Under the pieces are notes generated by a model. That model had not been told where the DNA came from and made no database searches. It was given only the letters and a program-made list of their open reading frames with translations. A stretch of 64,000 nucleotides of DNA from Planctomycetota bacterium. Lineage in GTDB: Bacteria; Planctomycetota; Uabimicrobiia; Uabimicrobiales; Uabimicrobiaceae. The stretch lies in contig JAJDCR010000101.1 in the NCBI GenBank assembly GCA_029260735.1, forward strand, positions 1-64,000, read 5' to 3'. Positions 29,101 through 31,517 of this stretch are shown piece after piece. The translations under genes were made by a program, and so were the position numbers. Each line of letters opens with the position of its first letter. The first letter of the stretch is position 1.

Positions 29101-31517
29101 CCATCGATTACTCGAGATGAAAATTCCCGCAATGCGACCAAGTGATTTCCCTTGGGACTATATATATCAATATCTATTTTTTGGGTCTTTTCGTTACTAG
29201 TTTGCGATTCTCGGATGTGGACATAGCATTCTGGTTCTAACGCTTCGTATATGCAAATTTGTTTGAGAAAAAAAGGAACCGGAGTGTCCTTCGAATTCCA
29301 GGTGACGATAGAATCCCCTGAGCCCAAGTAAAAACTAGCATGTAAAGCACTATCTAGTATCGCAGGGTGCAAAACAAATATATCCATGCTTTCTTGGTAG
29401 TTACTTGATATCTGTATTTTGGAAAGAATTGCATTACCAGAACGATAGACTTCTTCTAAAGAAGCAAAAGGCTCTCCATAATTGAGGCCTTTTTTATCCA
29501 AAAAACGATAAAATTTGTCCTTCTGATAATCTATTCTTTGAAATCCATCTAAAAGAAAGCTAAGCTCGCAATTTTTTTGGGGTATGCTGGGTATTTGCGT
29601 AAGGCGGATTTCTCCCTGGGCGTGCTCTACTCGATTCTTTTTACTTTTACTATTTGCCCCCAGCAATTGACTATAAACTCGATATTCGTAATCCGTCTCT
29701 TTGGGATTTAGCTCGATAGAAACGACTAAAGATTCTTCAAAAAACATAGGCACTTTCCAAGTGATTCGACCCAGCTCGATAATAGATTGTCCCAAAACCT
29801 TCTTTGCACAAGCACGTGCCATCTCTATGTATCCCACACCTGGGAAAATGGGCTTTCCTTTGACCCCATGATGCTCAAAAAAGAATTCATCTCCCGAAAA
29901 ATCTACTTGAAAAACCTTCTTGCCATGACTATCACTAGGAAATACCTGCTCTTTCAAAAAGGGATGAAGCATCCTCTGAGAGGATACCACTATTTCTTTC
30001 TCCGACTCTTCTGCTTCGAACCAACAGCGTGTTAGATTAAATTTCTTAGGAGCAAGAGCTTCTTTTTTCACTTCAAGCCCTGAAGGAATTTCTTCTAAAA
30101 GTACATGAGCATTATTCCCTCCCGAGCCATAGGAGTGAAGTGCCGCAAGTCTAGAGTATCCAGTACTTTCCCAAGATTCTGTTTCCAGGACTATACGACA
30201 GGGCATATTTTCCATGTCGCAGTATTCATTAGCTTGAGTAAAGCCTAAGACTTTATGAACTTTCTTCGTCTGAAAACTGCGGAGGATTTTCAATAATGCT
30301 CCTAAGGAAGAAGCAGAGTGCATATGTCCCAGCATAGGTTTTAGAGTGCTCACCCGACAAGTCCCTGCCACAACTTCAAGGTCTTGCTCTTGGCAAAGCT
30401 CTATAAGGGCACGATTGATCGCTGCCCACTCCGCAATGTCTGCCAGAGGAAGTCCCATCCCTTGTGCTTCAATATAGGCGACTTGTCGCGGATTAACTCC
30501 CACTTCCCGATAACAGGCTTTAATGAGACTTGTATGTGCTTCCCTATTTAGTGCTGCTATGGACATCCCTTGACCATTATAATTAACAGCCGTATGTTTA
30601 ATCGTCGCATAACTGTGTCGAAAATGAGCTTTGGTATCGCTGAGTCGTTCGAGTAAAATTGTCCCCACTCCTTCGGAACAAAGATAGCCATCTCCCTCTT
30701 TTCCAAAAGACTTAATGGTATTTTGTCTACTCATCTGATGGGCTTGGGATAATCCAATAGAAAGCTCGGGTAGTAAGATAATATTTGCCGCACCGACAAT
30801 CGCACGATCTATTTTTCTTGCCCGCAAAGCAACTACGGCTCTATGCAAGGCAACCGCAAACCCAGAGCACTGCGTATTAACAAATTCACTCGGTCCTGAG
30901 AAATCAAAATAATAGGAAATTTGGTTTGCGATCATACTGTCCGCTTGGTGGAAAAGATTTTTGGGGCGAATCTCTTTTTTCTGCATCAATTGAGAATATT
31001 CATTGGACTCACAAGCGATAAAAACTCCGGTATTACTTTTTTGCAATGACATCGGTTCTATACAGGCATCTTCTAAGGTTCGCCATGCAGACATCAACAA
31101 CAAACGCTGACGAGGGTCCATTTCATTCGCTTCGGAAGGAAGTATTTTAAAAGCCAAAGGATCAAAAGAGGCAATGTCGGGAATAAATCCACCCCATTTC
31201 GCCCGCATAGATCCTTGTTTTTCACCTGTTGGATCGTAGTAATCTTTCCAATCAAACCGACTTTTAGGAATTTCTGTGATTAAAGAATTATCCTTATCAA
31301 TATGATCCCAAAAGGCCTGAATATCCATGCTTTCGGGGAAGAAACCGGATAACCCGATGATCGAAATGGGTTCGATCATGTCGAAATTCTTATTGGGCAA
31401 TGCTTGGATTTGAACATCCTTTTCTTTAGCAAAGCTATTTATCTTTGTCTGGGGAAGCTGTTTCTCTTCTGTTTTTCTTTTTTCAATCCACTCGCGTATG
31501 AATTTGAGATCACTCAT
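1..31517 (-). CDS. Giant trans-AT polyketide synthase subunit (at least 10,505 codons; 3' end outside window)
   Basis: Second gene of the assembly line, extending a chain received from the gene ending at 31517. The reading frame is open from ATG 31517 to base 1; I checked the same codon phase at the start, near 25592 and at the left edge, where it ends inside a dehydratase (FTGKEFFLSDH). The start is supported by AAGGAG 9 nt upstream and a TAATG overlap with the preceding stop. Domain order: KS0-DH-KR-ACP-ER, KS-ACP, KS-ACPbeta, KS-ACP, KS-linker array-KR-ACP, KS-ECH-ECH-ACP, KS-ACPbeta, KS-ACP, KS0-MT-ACP, KS-DH. Ten KS domains carry the CSS/CSG active site. None is followed by an acyltransferase; each has the post-KS linker ending in an LPTYPFAKERYW-like motif typical of trans-AT systems. 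It is cytosolic and needs a phosphopantetheinyl transferase and a discrete malonyl AT. No internal stop or frameshift was seen. Product unknown. Confidence 0.96.
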   Translation of the reverse strand, partial: MSDLKFIREWIEKRKTEEKQLPQTKINSFAKEKDVQIQALPNKNFDMIEPISIIGLSGFFPESMDIQAFWDHIDKDNSLITEIPKSRFDWKDYYDPTGEKQGSMRAKWGGFIPDIASFDPLAFKILPSEANEMDPRQRLLLMSAWRTLEDACIEPMSLQKSNTGVFIACESNEYSQLMQKKEIRPKNLFHQADSMIANQISYYFDFSGPSEFVNTQCSGFAVALHRAVVALRARKIDRAIVGAANIILLPELSIGLSQAHQMSRQNTIKSFGKEGDGYLCSEGVGTILLERLSDTKAHFRHSYATIKHTAVNYNGQGMSIAALNREAHTSLIKACYREVGVNPRQVAYIEAQGMGLPLADIAEWAAINRALIELCQEQDLEVVAGTCRVSTLKPMLGHMHSASSLGALLKILRSFQTKKVHKVLGFTQANEYCDMENMPCRIVLETESWESTGYSRLAALHSYGSGGNNAHVLLEEIPSGLEVKKEALAPKKFNLTRCWFEAEESEKEIVVSSQRMLHPFLKEQVFPSDSHGKKVFQVDFSGDEFFFEHHGVKGKPIFPGVGYIEMARACAKKVLGQSIIELGRITWKVPMFFEESLVVSIELNPKETDYEYRVYSQLLGANSKSKKNRVEHAQGEIRLTQIPSIPQKNCELSFLLDGFQRIDYQKDKFYRFLDKKGLNYGEPFASLEEVYRSGNAILSKIQISSNYQESMDIFVLHPAILDSALHASFYLGSGDSIVTWNSKDTPVPFFLKQICIYEALEPECYVHIRESQTSNEKTQKIDIDIYSPKGNHLVALREFSSRVIDGEETKSLRLKKSLSQKYTGYLEYSVSEFIPRESPTKMRPSVLSSNEQKLPKNLHTIGIGFSGGTQFCFDTCFPAPATVSELAQFLATINNFVLEKKLDQRDADLLIVTSQAVSPPLSYAISAYFKTLQLEINRSNFRHIQMQDTPENTDISSRIQEIYQDPKHQQANILYNTAGKYCLEETRILSDLEIVDKLEIKSGVYWIIGGGIIAEQLTGWLLEKNQDIEIVISTRSGIPKTEEGKKWDKKISWNVLDVCDPLMFVAAVDALKSKEIQSIFYTVGQVSEPQITIQKTVDDIKIALESKCIGAEYLLNYSEKLNVHKIVLFSSQAVNGQQYSGDYAAANAYLNGLTEQWRTRKKINLIAINWPQWEKGGMDLPDTIRNIMRVSQGVLPLPSSVGFEAMFKCSEMGVRQAGIQYRWKDYQKKMTEKLTRPPKRIRLDKETLRWAEKLVRQAVSPILKVDENEVPWDEEMSDLGFNSINIMTLSDQLDEKYEIELNPVLFFELSKLRELSEYIAENFSHKLGPLEKKQYFEENEPSVKKEPVESIFSQRSLFFMEYFKVKYPYMAGGMGSGIASSSLVIKMADSNLLSVLGTANVPLHELKENIQSIQLETRGSFAVNYLFSPDSSSNEALIYYLLDKKIRVIEYSGFFDVDMGAALFRIKGLETDPSGKVKAPNSIIAKITSIELAKRFMEPIRDKVIQKLLDKKQITLTEAKLAKKVPFCNFITFEGDSGAWTDSKNWTTALPELISERNKLERNYEQPIPVGVAGGISTPSSIANAFLKGADYVLTGSINQCTVESSQSELAKDLLQKATPKGTGYVNGFPLGIQGKVQVLSEGVDFVQRENYLRELLNNQNEVGEVSLSDKEKILSIFQEELWEDLLKKAQDYFESVPFFAKLLQKSKNKDLNRIYGYYLKDSFHAALEGREDIENYQIYCGKSLGEFNRWSQNSDLENWRNRHVDGIADKLMVSAIQICKENIAFAKSAPKQEKHSLKKSPKDRADDIAVIGMSAIFPKAKNIDAFWANLVKGRDCIKEIPKDRWDWERIYGDPVRGEKTDCKWGGFIDDHDTFDPLFFNLSPRESMFIDPQIRKILEEIWHAIEDSGYSPKALWGTKVGIFIGVATGEYSYICSQADSEYIWESSTTGVASMGIARLSHFLNLKGPIDIIETACSSGLVAIHKGVTAIQTGDCDLAVTGAGQLMLTPIAHISFRKTGAISKDGRCKTFSKEANGYGRGEGVGVVVLKSLEKAEKEGDAIYAIIKGSAVNHDGRSNSLTAPNPIAQAEVIAQAQKRGEVDPATLTYIEAHGTGTPLGDPIEIQGLKKIFEKRNKAAGETGYCALGTVKSHIGHLEMAAGISGFIKTVLQLKHKQLIKNLHFNELNPQIELKETPFYILEKNKKWENQRDHQSQIIPLRAGVSSFGFSGVNAHVVLEEYSLSEKIQSKNPNKNQTVLFVLSAKNEDRLKAYARAVIDYFKSSAKVNLEHFCYTFQIGREAMSERLAILSTNEEELLQSLSFFLDNRRDKKSYCGAIKKSSVKIGETRAGKRYINELLKDKEYKKLAELWVNGSDMDWKHLYENDSGKRLYGLPTYPFAKEKFSHDEFFSRDSFFNRELNRELNRKLNRESQANKPRKLLQKLLRKTRPNTTAETDSKLLHQKTLHKIKQLFSQVIKLSSYEIDEKETLEAYGIDSILITQLNIKLMEVFGEISATLFFEYSNLEELTEYFTKEYKPLCLHWTGLDEVKLEASEKQPENSEQEKKLSSLSALKSQKISSKNSELIPSNYSSGNSSEPIAIIGISGIYPQAETLEEYWENLKSGRDCITEIPKERWSLEGFYHPDKEEAIELGKSYSKWGGFVDSFAEFDSLFFKISPKEAVAIDPQERMFLQASWNALEDAGYTRNTLQEEYQQQVGVFAGITKTGFNLYGLKFWDQGKKILPHTSFSSLANRLSYFLDIQGPSMPIDTMCSSSLTAIHEACEHIHRGECKMALAGGVNLYLHPSNYTVLCGLRMLSQEGQCKSFGAQGDGFVPGEGVGVVLLKSFKAAMRDQDVIHAVIRATSVNHGGKTNGYTVPNPKAQAKLIRRTFDKAGINARSISYIEAHGTGTELGDPIEITGLTQAFQRDTLELDFCKVGSVKSNVGHLEAAAGIAGLTKIILQMKHGQIAPNLHSSVLNPNISFKSTPFTVNQKLISWERPKVEGKEIPRLAGISSFGAGGANAHVLLEEYIPPRKIHLDSKKRRDPVIIPLSARTKEQLEKRVIALLQFLKSPLFEKEKIELQSLAFTLQVGREGMEKRLGLIVTSIPELEGKLGKFLAGNREMEDFYQGQVPENKKALSLFTTDEEFQELIEKWIQRKKFSKLLDLWVKGLALDWNKLYGEEKPRRLSLPTYSFAKERYWISELKKIQGNWTPSQLDLPLSAGSQIHPFVHENTSDLSEQRFSSSSFNKPKKIELQILSGVDLIKEETVSSSKQSFGLTLESSNLLLKDSIKTSESYPLIQKKFSKEILQKELKISLAKTLYLKDTDLDFEKPFIDMGMDSIIGVEWIREINQEYGISISATKLYDYPTILQFAVFLEREIKKLPPLVSTPVVVSKKSSSATSNTFLHSTKPTRRKMHPIMVSKSVSKSVAYDDDKVAIIGMSGRYPQANDLNEYWNNLVQGKNSIREIPKSRWDVNQYYDKDPSKKGKVYCKWLGMLEGVECFDPLFFQISPAQAQLMDPQHRLFLQESYKAFEDAGYSSESLSNKKCGVYLGIMSNEYSLLLAQNDSEFSDTTGNSPAIGAARIAYYLNLKGPALPIDTACSSSLVAIHLACQALIHNEIEMAVAGGVTLYLTPESYIGMCQAGMLSPEGQCKTFDDSANGFVPGEGVGAIVLKRLKDAQKDRDFIYGIIQGSGINQDGKTNGITAPSVNSQIELEREIYSKYRIDPETISYVETHGTGTKLGDPIELEALAAVFKEKTSQKNYCALASVKSNIGHTSAAAGVASLQKVLLSMKHQELAPSLNFTKGNSHFDFKNSPFYVNTERKHWKSPLHFPRRAAVSSFGFSGTNAHLVIEEYFPQNISPTNSYLLADKGYIIPLSAKNKSRLYEYVQKFKEFLSKNKDISLVNLAYTLQIGRTAMETRAAFFVQNLSELRSKLDSFLEKEKVFEETYPDQGKSNEDILSVLSGSEITSLRETWIKEKDFSRIMEFWIRGLPFDWNQLYGEIKPERISLPTYSFAKERYWISKSKDQFSSQNILIPGYAKIFHPLVHENTSDLFQQRFSSIFTGKEFFLSDHRYRGQLKKNKKAMAAFSADEELEEAIRKWIQSKKFSKLLDFWTQGLKLDWNKLYGEIKPKRISLPTYPFAKKRYWVSGLNEKRSASRLSKLGPKLRKKSKSWRLLEKLLRKTNLTETNLTGTNVGDKMFYEKTLLKIKGLFGEVIKLPPSKIDEKEVLEIYGIDSIMITQLNIKLGEVFGEISATLFFEYQTLKELTKYFTKEHRLACLQWSGVDRVSSKTVQEERKNHGLESSCLKSQNIKSRNFPRSIPHSGIPHNDRPDSRAIAIIGISGVYPQAKNLEQYWENLKSGKDCIIEIPKDRWSLKEFYHSNRKEALEQGKSYSKWGGFVDQFAEFDSLFFKISPKEAMNIDPQERLFLQSSWNALEDAGYTRHTLKEKYQQRIGVFAGITKTGFNLYGPPLWNQGEKVFPYTSFSSVANRLSYFLDVRGPSMPIDTMCSSSLTAIHEACQHIHRGECILAFAGGVNLYLHPSNYIGLCGQQMLSPDGQCKSFGAGGNGFVPGEGAGVVLLKSLDLAIKDKDAIHAIIRATNVNHGGKTNGFTVPNPKAQAELIRSTLDKAEINARHISYIEAHGTGTELGDPIEITGLVQAFKKDTSDFGFCKIGSVKSNIGHLEAAAGIAGLTKIILQMKHRQIVPSLHSQTLNPNISFEKTPFAVSQQITSWENLEVEEKKVPRLAGISSFGAGGANAHVILEEYSTLHRKTANDRLLLKPQEIIILLSARTKEELENRGKDLLQFLRNSILIKEELDLESVAFTLQIGREAMDERLGFIVTSFPELEEKLQNFLVENQSRDNLYIGQVERHKETLTKLLADEDLQKITELWTKKKQYAKIVDLWVKGLAFDWSKLYGEVKPKRIHLPTYPFAKEKYWLSELSSKRSDVFFSQPGFPSSTIHPLLQENASDLSEQRTKGLSIDWNKLYGENKPARISLPTYPFSKKRYWIKELGFKSGASSSSFSLVVSPKQFETSSAFYKPKGFAFDGNRLYSKMKPNRISLPTHPFAKERYWILKSADQKDNSLLLKCGSGFPMAHPMLHKNTSSLSEQTTISRLATKDLSQKHKGKRISLPIYPFAKESYWISESNKPKSNSFSVDLPVNTFRLFEQKSVFIHKPKGMEFLSLSGLTKGFYWNQLSGEVRPKRISLPTYPFAKERYWISKLAEKKEHSLSFKSSVPLENPSLSMYREFWKNTLDLSSSSLAFEHLIYIGIEDEIQENLEKRIKEQGKTWSSTTEINSGLQAINIAANTKTSVLIIYRPKVKQKDKSIRDIFQVLNTCKSKVEQLILVGSYHSAYDQSWIGYERTMELNMTVIYDIPSVEAIENCMGQAGVYRYEKGIRQQLSFESLDNELTKEASLKKEGTYVITGAMGGLGQLFTNYLAQKYHAHLVLLGRSQKNAKHELVLNSLIQAGASSVRYESVDIRDQEKLHSLAKEMESRDGEITGVIHAAGIEGKKKITDSSWPEFENVLSAHIEGSNAVKSAFKKCHWICYFSSSSAILGDFGNCAYAVGKRYQMALSTMSSSRKSPRYITISWPLWKEGGMGSKKESEELYLKSSGQSWLREEEGIAAFETIMSKGYSQTLVMTGEAVRITNFLHRKYRPKWSQKIEEEAEGAVKPEGENTPGSLWRAELRGMETLECVKEDLKVLVERLLKIPATQLEDDVNFANFGFDSIGLTKFAQEISQVYNIDLTPEIFFRYTTLSQLSEHLASKYSASLKQLYQIPPTETMAKIPLDFSVSRKNEQIKEKREKQIDFSEQKENETIAIVGVSCLFPEASTLESFWKLLVSGKSPVKEIPESRWGEWSTYYDANSENSSKSYSKWAGMLREIGSFDPLFFEISPREAEYMAPEERLLLMKSYHALEDAGLNPKALSKEKVGVFVGMEESGYLSLLQETQVDDANGSIMLGVNNCGAAMISSRLSYFLNFRGPTLAINTACSSGLVAFHQACVSLQTKESDLGLAGGVALLHSPLNYVMMSQAGMLSPDGKCHTFSKNANGIVCGESVVVLVLKRLKDARATQDCIYATVKGSGINFDGKTNGITAPSSEAQIALIRGIYERWNIDMEDLGYIVAHGTGTKLGDSVEVNALKEAFALTSKQQYCALTSNKPNLGHTLAASGLVNIVNLLLAIKHKMIPASLYCEEENDYIDWSESPFYVNKISKLWSCDEGKKRLGAVSSFGRSGTNAHVVMEEYSDGNDERKNKKEQENFLSSGNLFVLSAKTEKQLRSYVESVYSYVQNEKKMNLARVLSTFQVGREEMKHRLAIVVYDKEQWLVSLKFVMDGKSSPVIFEGIVDKKQGLRINETEEGKRFIQQLIESHKISRIAELWVRGTSIDWEMYHGVKSVARLNGVPNYPFAKEKYWISTLPSEDHLLMKERASFGENLQKKEPSFVNLYDHGKGIFLIQISESKTENTLSKILIQELLQALAKIEKEGQTKLLILTGTDSWFLRGGRNQQNEVVQQKLHEKIISFPFPIIAVMKGNATGAGFLIGALCDFMICSEESQYSYTNLQDGFFPTKEEELLFRERFGEVQAKEFLYSRKAFTGKQLQEKGWSCPIYPKDQVEYYTEDLATILADIPQTSLSLLKKHLSRKIYIRTQELIKTALSLPAEELAEELTGKPIEKSTEELIEKPVEKLIKEWHEKMNSEEKRELDKGNMTWLKNLFYGIGSMKIWQEEADRQYKKLGSSALSLQSKVIKAMSFPQGVLVVKMMDRKAKNMFSPELIAGINEVFSHIQNNESYKVVVLTGYDNYFGCGGTREGLLAIQKGEAKFTDTPIYHLALECKIPVISAMQGHAIGAGWSLGMFADFVLFSEEKRYISPYMNYGFTPGAGSTLIFPHRMGYDLAREILFTAKEYQGSEFKNRRGLSVLPRKQVYESAMVLAQRIAEFPRSDLITLKEECTQNLKSQLNETYELELAMHEKTFVHNSQTLLQIQENFQEKKEDFSPPPKQTINPVIPKKPKNSSLLASIKLTLKKFLAEELHIKEEEIPEDIQFSDFGLDSITAVTLVRKINQLYQTKISVTKIYGYPTLSDLSVYVKEEVEEKGILVNTVVSSNTLLSSAKKISFLDNPSKPRKIPERVFEKKHQAIAVIGMAGKFPQAKNVEEFWRNIESGKNCISMVPKERWDRDKYYHSDPKVPGKTNCKWMGYLEEYDLFDPLFFNISPREAEAMDPQQRLFLEACWHSIEDSGYNPTILSGSKCGVFVGCVAGDYGQLLQNHELTAQAFTGGSSSILPARISYFLNLQGPSLALDTSCSSSLVAIANACDSLVTGSSDLALAGGVYVMSGPTLHIMATKAGMLSKDGQCFTFDQRANGFVPGEGVGVVFLKRLEEAQKDKDLIYGVIQGWGVNQDGKTNGITAPNPESQTRLQKDVYSKFKIDPEEIQLIEAHGTGTRLGDPIEIEGLLHSFQKCTEEKGYCALGSIKSNIGHLANAAGVAGVIKLLLALHHKKLPPTINFKKLNDHIDLKKSPFYINTELKDWTLPAKGIRQAVINSFGFSGTNAHMVISEFPKEQSNLVDTHSSLRMPVIIILSAKTKSQLGVYVQSLLWTLKKNDIYSLIDLAYTFQVGREAMDCRLAVVVHNYEELKDALSSYIQGKMNPNMFFAETKQKQEQVADAEEGKEYIEKLVQNHKYKILAKLWVNGERIDWKLLYDLGTVQRLSGLPTYPFTRERYWVSQTNRKKASPITLETTSPVTLETRCTFVDMNKEQNQKTIKLSLPKIGSEFTSSTNKPQAVALNSLSQNLFLSKGALPNHSFKNADSKEALPKELTRSSMETHSSDSLYSLYSLESLQSQLVSSLAQILYMQESDIDIERPFVEMGIDSILGVEWLQAINQENQTDISAIKIYDYPTIKELAVYLRRELEDLAEQNPAPALVTKEQSLVNFSSPSAKKRENQREQTTKTADHRSDITNPNLSLALPRLIQDQNVDNNSIAIIGKSGQFPKSKNLEEFWKNLSQGKDCTSEIPLDRWSIKEHYSPQGIAEGKTNCKWMGALDDADKFDPLFFHISPAEAEWMDPQQRVFLESAWACIEDAGINPETLSSSRCGVFVGCSAGDYGQYLEREPLSSQHLMGASSSILSARISYFLNLKGPCLSIDTACSSSLVAITEACGSLINHNSDLALAGGVCILSGPSMHIMTSQSGMLSENGRCFTFDARANGFVPGEGVGVLLLKRLKDAFADQDPICGIIRGWGVNQDGKTNGITAPSTNSQTMLEKEVYQRFEIHPETISMVEAHGTGTKLGDPIEVEALKESFRAQTSKKQFCALGSVKSNIGHLLAAAGVSGVIKVLLCLEHKKIVPSANFETLNPHISLENSPFYINRELKEWKSFKETSRRAAVSSFGFSGTNAHLVIEQAPESHSPLYVPDSRSQDPLLIPLSAKNKEQLRVYVEQLYLFLQQEEAQKCDIEDVAYTLQVGRSAMQERIVFIVKDQFQLLEKLQSFLNNPKSIKDCYQNSVKREGENLAALLVDEDMKQTISAWIGKKKYSKLMQLWVQGFLLDWNLLYGEIKPKRISLPTYPFAKERYWASDLNGKRSNSLSTKSKSKDKKSKSGRLLEKLHRKSALLEITFDSKLIHKKVLEKMKEILGEVIQLSPSKIDERETLEVYGIDSVMISQVHLKLREVFGEISKALFFEYQTIEELSEYFTKEHRAECLSWTGLDEIKEELREEGKKNSEGVSFSSLPSLKPQKAKTRNSRSDSQAIAIIGMSGVYPQAETLEKYWENLKGGKDCITEIPKKRWPLQGFYHANKGEAIKKGKSYSKWGGFLERFAEFDPLFFHISPREAMNIDPQERLFLQESWKALEDAGYYPSCFSEEMRKGIAVFAGITKQGFNLYLPEKESYFPTTSFSSLANRVSHYFNFQGTSMPIDTMCSSSLVAIHEACEYLRHGRGDLAIAGGVNIYSHPASYLGISGAQLISSTRYSEVFSEKGEGFVPGEGVGVVVLKPYSKAMEDKDNIYALIKGSAVNHNGKTNGYGFPNLKQQVDVIETALSNSGLERESIGYIEAAANGSELIDTVELEALGQVFGKKERALGIYNIGSVKPNIGHCESASGMSQLTKVLLCLQHKTLVPTLLGKTRTPTLSFEKRPFHLQKNVCKWESIVVDGRTLPRRAGISSFGAGGVNAHLIVEEYIAPVKKASPISPSIDKKLLFVLSAKNLLSLEHLAKRWIAYLEKHSCVDLDALCYTLQTGREAMTMRLAVICKTPSNLGSELTQWLEKKENSENCYLGDLKEKKTALSEIPLPMGSIEKWAQAWVLGHKVPWKELYLDHIPTKLNQLPSYSFERRLCWFGLEHDQDTNNSYHYANKAEEFYSLGTSSASCEFEEEYLTFCPFEKKRPGFSMTRVLFHPNKYREERDYIRQKQIEMRQVLFCKENFSQVESVLDFGCGHGTDVIQMASLFPRIRVDGYTITQDQANLGSERISRKNLDSRAKIFHRDSSQDPFPSHYDLIIGIEVSFHIRAKEELFENLSRSLKENGKILLMDFIANLQGPIIDPNVEISIPTQEGWARLMGKYSLEIDEIIDVSPEVSNFLYDPDFEENIKDLPKVAQDTYRNYAHQSISLDKGWISYVLLKLKKNAQWSPEKLESYNLAQIQNPTPYKIALTEMQRQSEIFYPPLFRDEFVSLSPALLKEDLLDIFCQELDLKAHEVEESGFAELGINSLNAIEILEKINTKFCLKLPTSVLFESGNFSELLELVGNAFPKEGRKKKEKEVGRAHISEPKGNPLSIPTNHKPAFSSKIAVVGISCRCAGAKNKEEFWKILSEGTDCIQDIREESWLQFFQENSSKEIHKRYGMMSELDKFDPLFFHISPKESELMDLSHRVLLEEIYHALEDAGYAPSSLKKKMVGTFIGAMGNGASGSDFSHLSMLGSETSILSSRIAYFLDLQGPALSINTACSSSLVALDMACQQLKNRSIDLAIAGGITIYDHPGAFVSMDNAGMLSPSGECRPFDQEANGIVVGDGVGVTILKRWEEAVVDGDPIYGVIVASGTNQDGKTSGITVPSFLSQSKLESSLYRQAQINVEDIQYVEAHGTGTLLGDPIEIHALNHSFQQFTQKKNFCAIGSLKANIGHTSAAAGVLSAIKVLLSFQNKQIPPSIHFQKPNEHIEFKESPFYVNTSLQEWNPNSQGSRLAAVSSFGFSGTNAHMILEEHFPKSIPEELKEKASFLIPLSAQTKNSLQAYAKELILFLEGNSQIDSQIDSQIDLRSLAYTLQLGRDVMEVKVIFLVKEISELVLKLKSFLEQRKINSSYWQSDGQKKNQGIQLLKEDEDSKLMIQQWARKGKLDQIAKLWVHGVFIDWNLLYQRQKPHRIHLPGYVFSKGKIENPSFQALKTSFVLNKTHPLLQQSISDLSDLPDLSNSKRKKSLEQEKMKPQRIILPTYPLARKSYWVPENHSNNTSKLGRSLLSLHPLLHENTSDLSEQRFTSRFTGKEFFLSDHI
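708..746 (-). repeat. 12-bp tandem repeat (Ser-Gln-Ile-Asp)
   Basis: Three units of TCTATTTGAGAA encode SQID repeats in the post-KS15 linker. Confidence 0.85.
2215..5210 (-). other. Module 15: KS0 - methyltransferase - ACP
   Basis: The KS keeps IDTMCSSSL, but EAHGTGT is replaced by EAAANGS, removing the catalytic His, so it is predicted to pass the chain without elongation. The methyltransferase (about 3390-2690) has the SAM site LDFGCGHGTD, GYTITQDQAN and a YDLIIGIEVSFHI segment, typical of PKS methyltransferases; C- or O-methylation cannot be decided from sequence. The ACP site is LGINSLNA. Confidence 0.83.
5370..7515 (-). other. Module 14: KS13 - ACP
   Basis: KS13 has IDTACSSSL and EAHGTGTKLGDP and is catalytically complete. 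The ACP is of the YGIDSVMISQ type with a trailing LSWTGLDE segment. The order beta-ACP, KS, YGIDS-ACP, TMCSSS-KS repeats the arrangement at 21595-17195, suggesting block duplication. Confidence 0.85.
7720..10050 (-). other. Module 13: KS12 - beta-branching ACP
   Basis: KS12 has LDTSCSSSLVAI and EAHGTGTRLGDP. The linker ends with LPTYPFTRERYW and a long Ser/Thr-rich stretch. The ACP carries GIDSILGVEW, the third carrier in the window with Trp six residues after Ser. It directly follows the module with the two ECH domains, consistent with beta-alkyl branching here. Confidence 0.85.
10190..14020 (-). other. Module 12: KS11 - ECH - ECH - ACP
   Basis: The KS has INTACSSGL and VAHGTGTKLGD. It is followed by two crotonase-fold domains. 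The first (about 12130-11535) has GNATGAGFLIGALCDF. The second (about 11270-10590) has FGCGGTREGL, MQGHAIGAGW and YGFTPGAGST, a pattern close to the ECH2 decarboxylases of HMG-synthase cassettes (PksI/CurF type). A Glu-Lys-Pro-rich linker (about 11395-11495) separates them. The ACP (GLDSITAV) lacks the beta-branch Trp, so these domains may act on neighbouring carriers. They would dehydrate and decarboxylate the HMG-type adduct. Confidence 0.82.
14165..18497 (-). other. Module 11: KS10 - linker array - KR - ACP
   Basis: KS10 has IDTMCSSSL and EAHGTGT. Between about 16745 and 15825 lie five tandem copies of the post-KS linker terminus. The ketoreductase (15780-14540) has TGAMGGLGQL, Ser in CYFSSSSAIL and Tyr in CAYAVGKR. 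The usual Lys is His (SAHIEG), and the residue four after Tyr is Lys, giving a classical SDR YxxxK arrangement. Whether this KR works, or has altered specificity, cannot be told from sequence. The ACP site is FGFDSIGL. Confidence 0.85.
15825..16745 (-). repeat. Five tandem degenerate copies of the post-KS linker end
   Basis: Copies of a KPxRISLPTYPFAKERYW-like segment lie at about 16675-16740, 16455-16525, 16258-16330, 16040-16120 and 15825-15890, roughly 200-230 bp apart. Copies are in frame and separated by unrelated Ser/Lys-rich sequence, some carrying DH N-terminal stubs (HPLLQENASDLSEQ at about 16580, HPMLHKNTSSLSEQ at about 16170). One copy per module is normal. This reads as the residue of repeated unequal recombination or module deletion. 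Confidence 0.85.
18665..21215 (-). other. Module 10: KS9 - double linker - ACP
   Basis: KS9 (DTACSSSL, ETHGTGT) is a close paralogue of KS2 and likewise follows a beta-branch ACP. The linker holds two LPTYPFAK/LPTYSFAK motifs (about 19070-19120 and 19445-19510). Between them lies a chimera in which a DH start (FTGKEFFLSDH) runs directly into mid-linker sequence (YRGQLKKNKK). The ACP is of the YGIDSIMITQL type. No complete DH or KR is present. Confidence 0.85.
21365..23737 (-). other. Module 9: KS8 - beta-branching ACP
   Basis: The KS (IDTMCSSSLTAIHEAC, EAHGTGT) is very close to KS5 and KS10. The linker carries an orphan DH stub (HPFVHENTSDL at about 21830) with no DH body. The ACP has GMDSIIGVEW (Ser3341), the Trp-containing beta-branch motif, almost the same as the ACP of module 1. 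Confidence 0.85.
23890..26100 (-). other. Module 8: KS7 - ACP
   Basis: The KS has IIETACSSGLVAIH (Cys1976) and EAHGTGTPLGDP, so it should elongate. A linker with an Asn-Arg-Glu-Leu repeat (about 24230-24290) leads to an ACP with YGIDSILITQL. No reductive domain. This ACP belongs to the duplicated type that precedes TMCSSSL ketosynthases. Confidence 0.85.
26190..31375 (-). other. Module 7: KS0 - DH - KR - ACP - PfaD-type ER
   Basis: The KS keeps its Cys (NTQCSGF, Cys217) but the catalytic His of HGTG is Gln (EAQGMG, Gln352), the hallmark of non-elongating KS0. The DH has EHHGVKGKPIFPG and HPAILDSALH. The KR has IIGGGII, Ser in LFSSQAVNG, and Tyr and Asn in DYAAANAYL. The ACP site is LGFNSIN. 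A roughly 430-residue FMN-dependent enoyl reductase of the PfaD/nitronate-monooxygenase type follows (GGMGSGIASSSLV, GADYVLTGSINQ, KVQVLSEGVDF, NYQIYCGKSLGEFN). With the KR-ACP ending the previous protein this forms a split reducing bimodule giving a saturated beta-carbon. Confidence 0.85.
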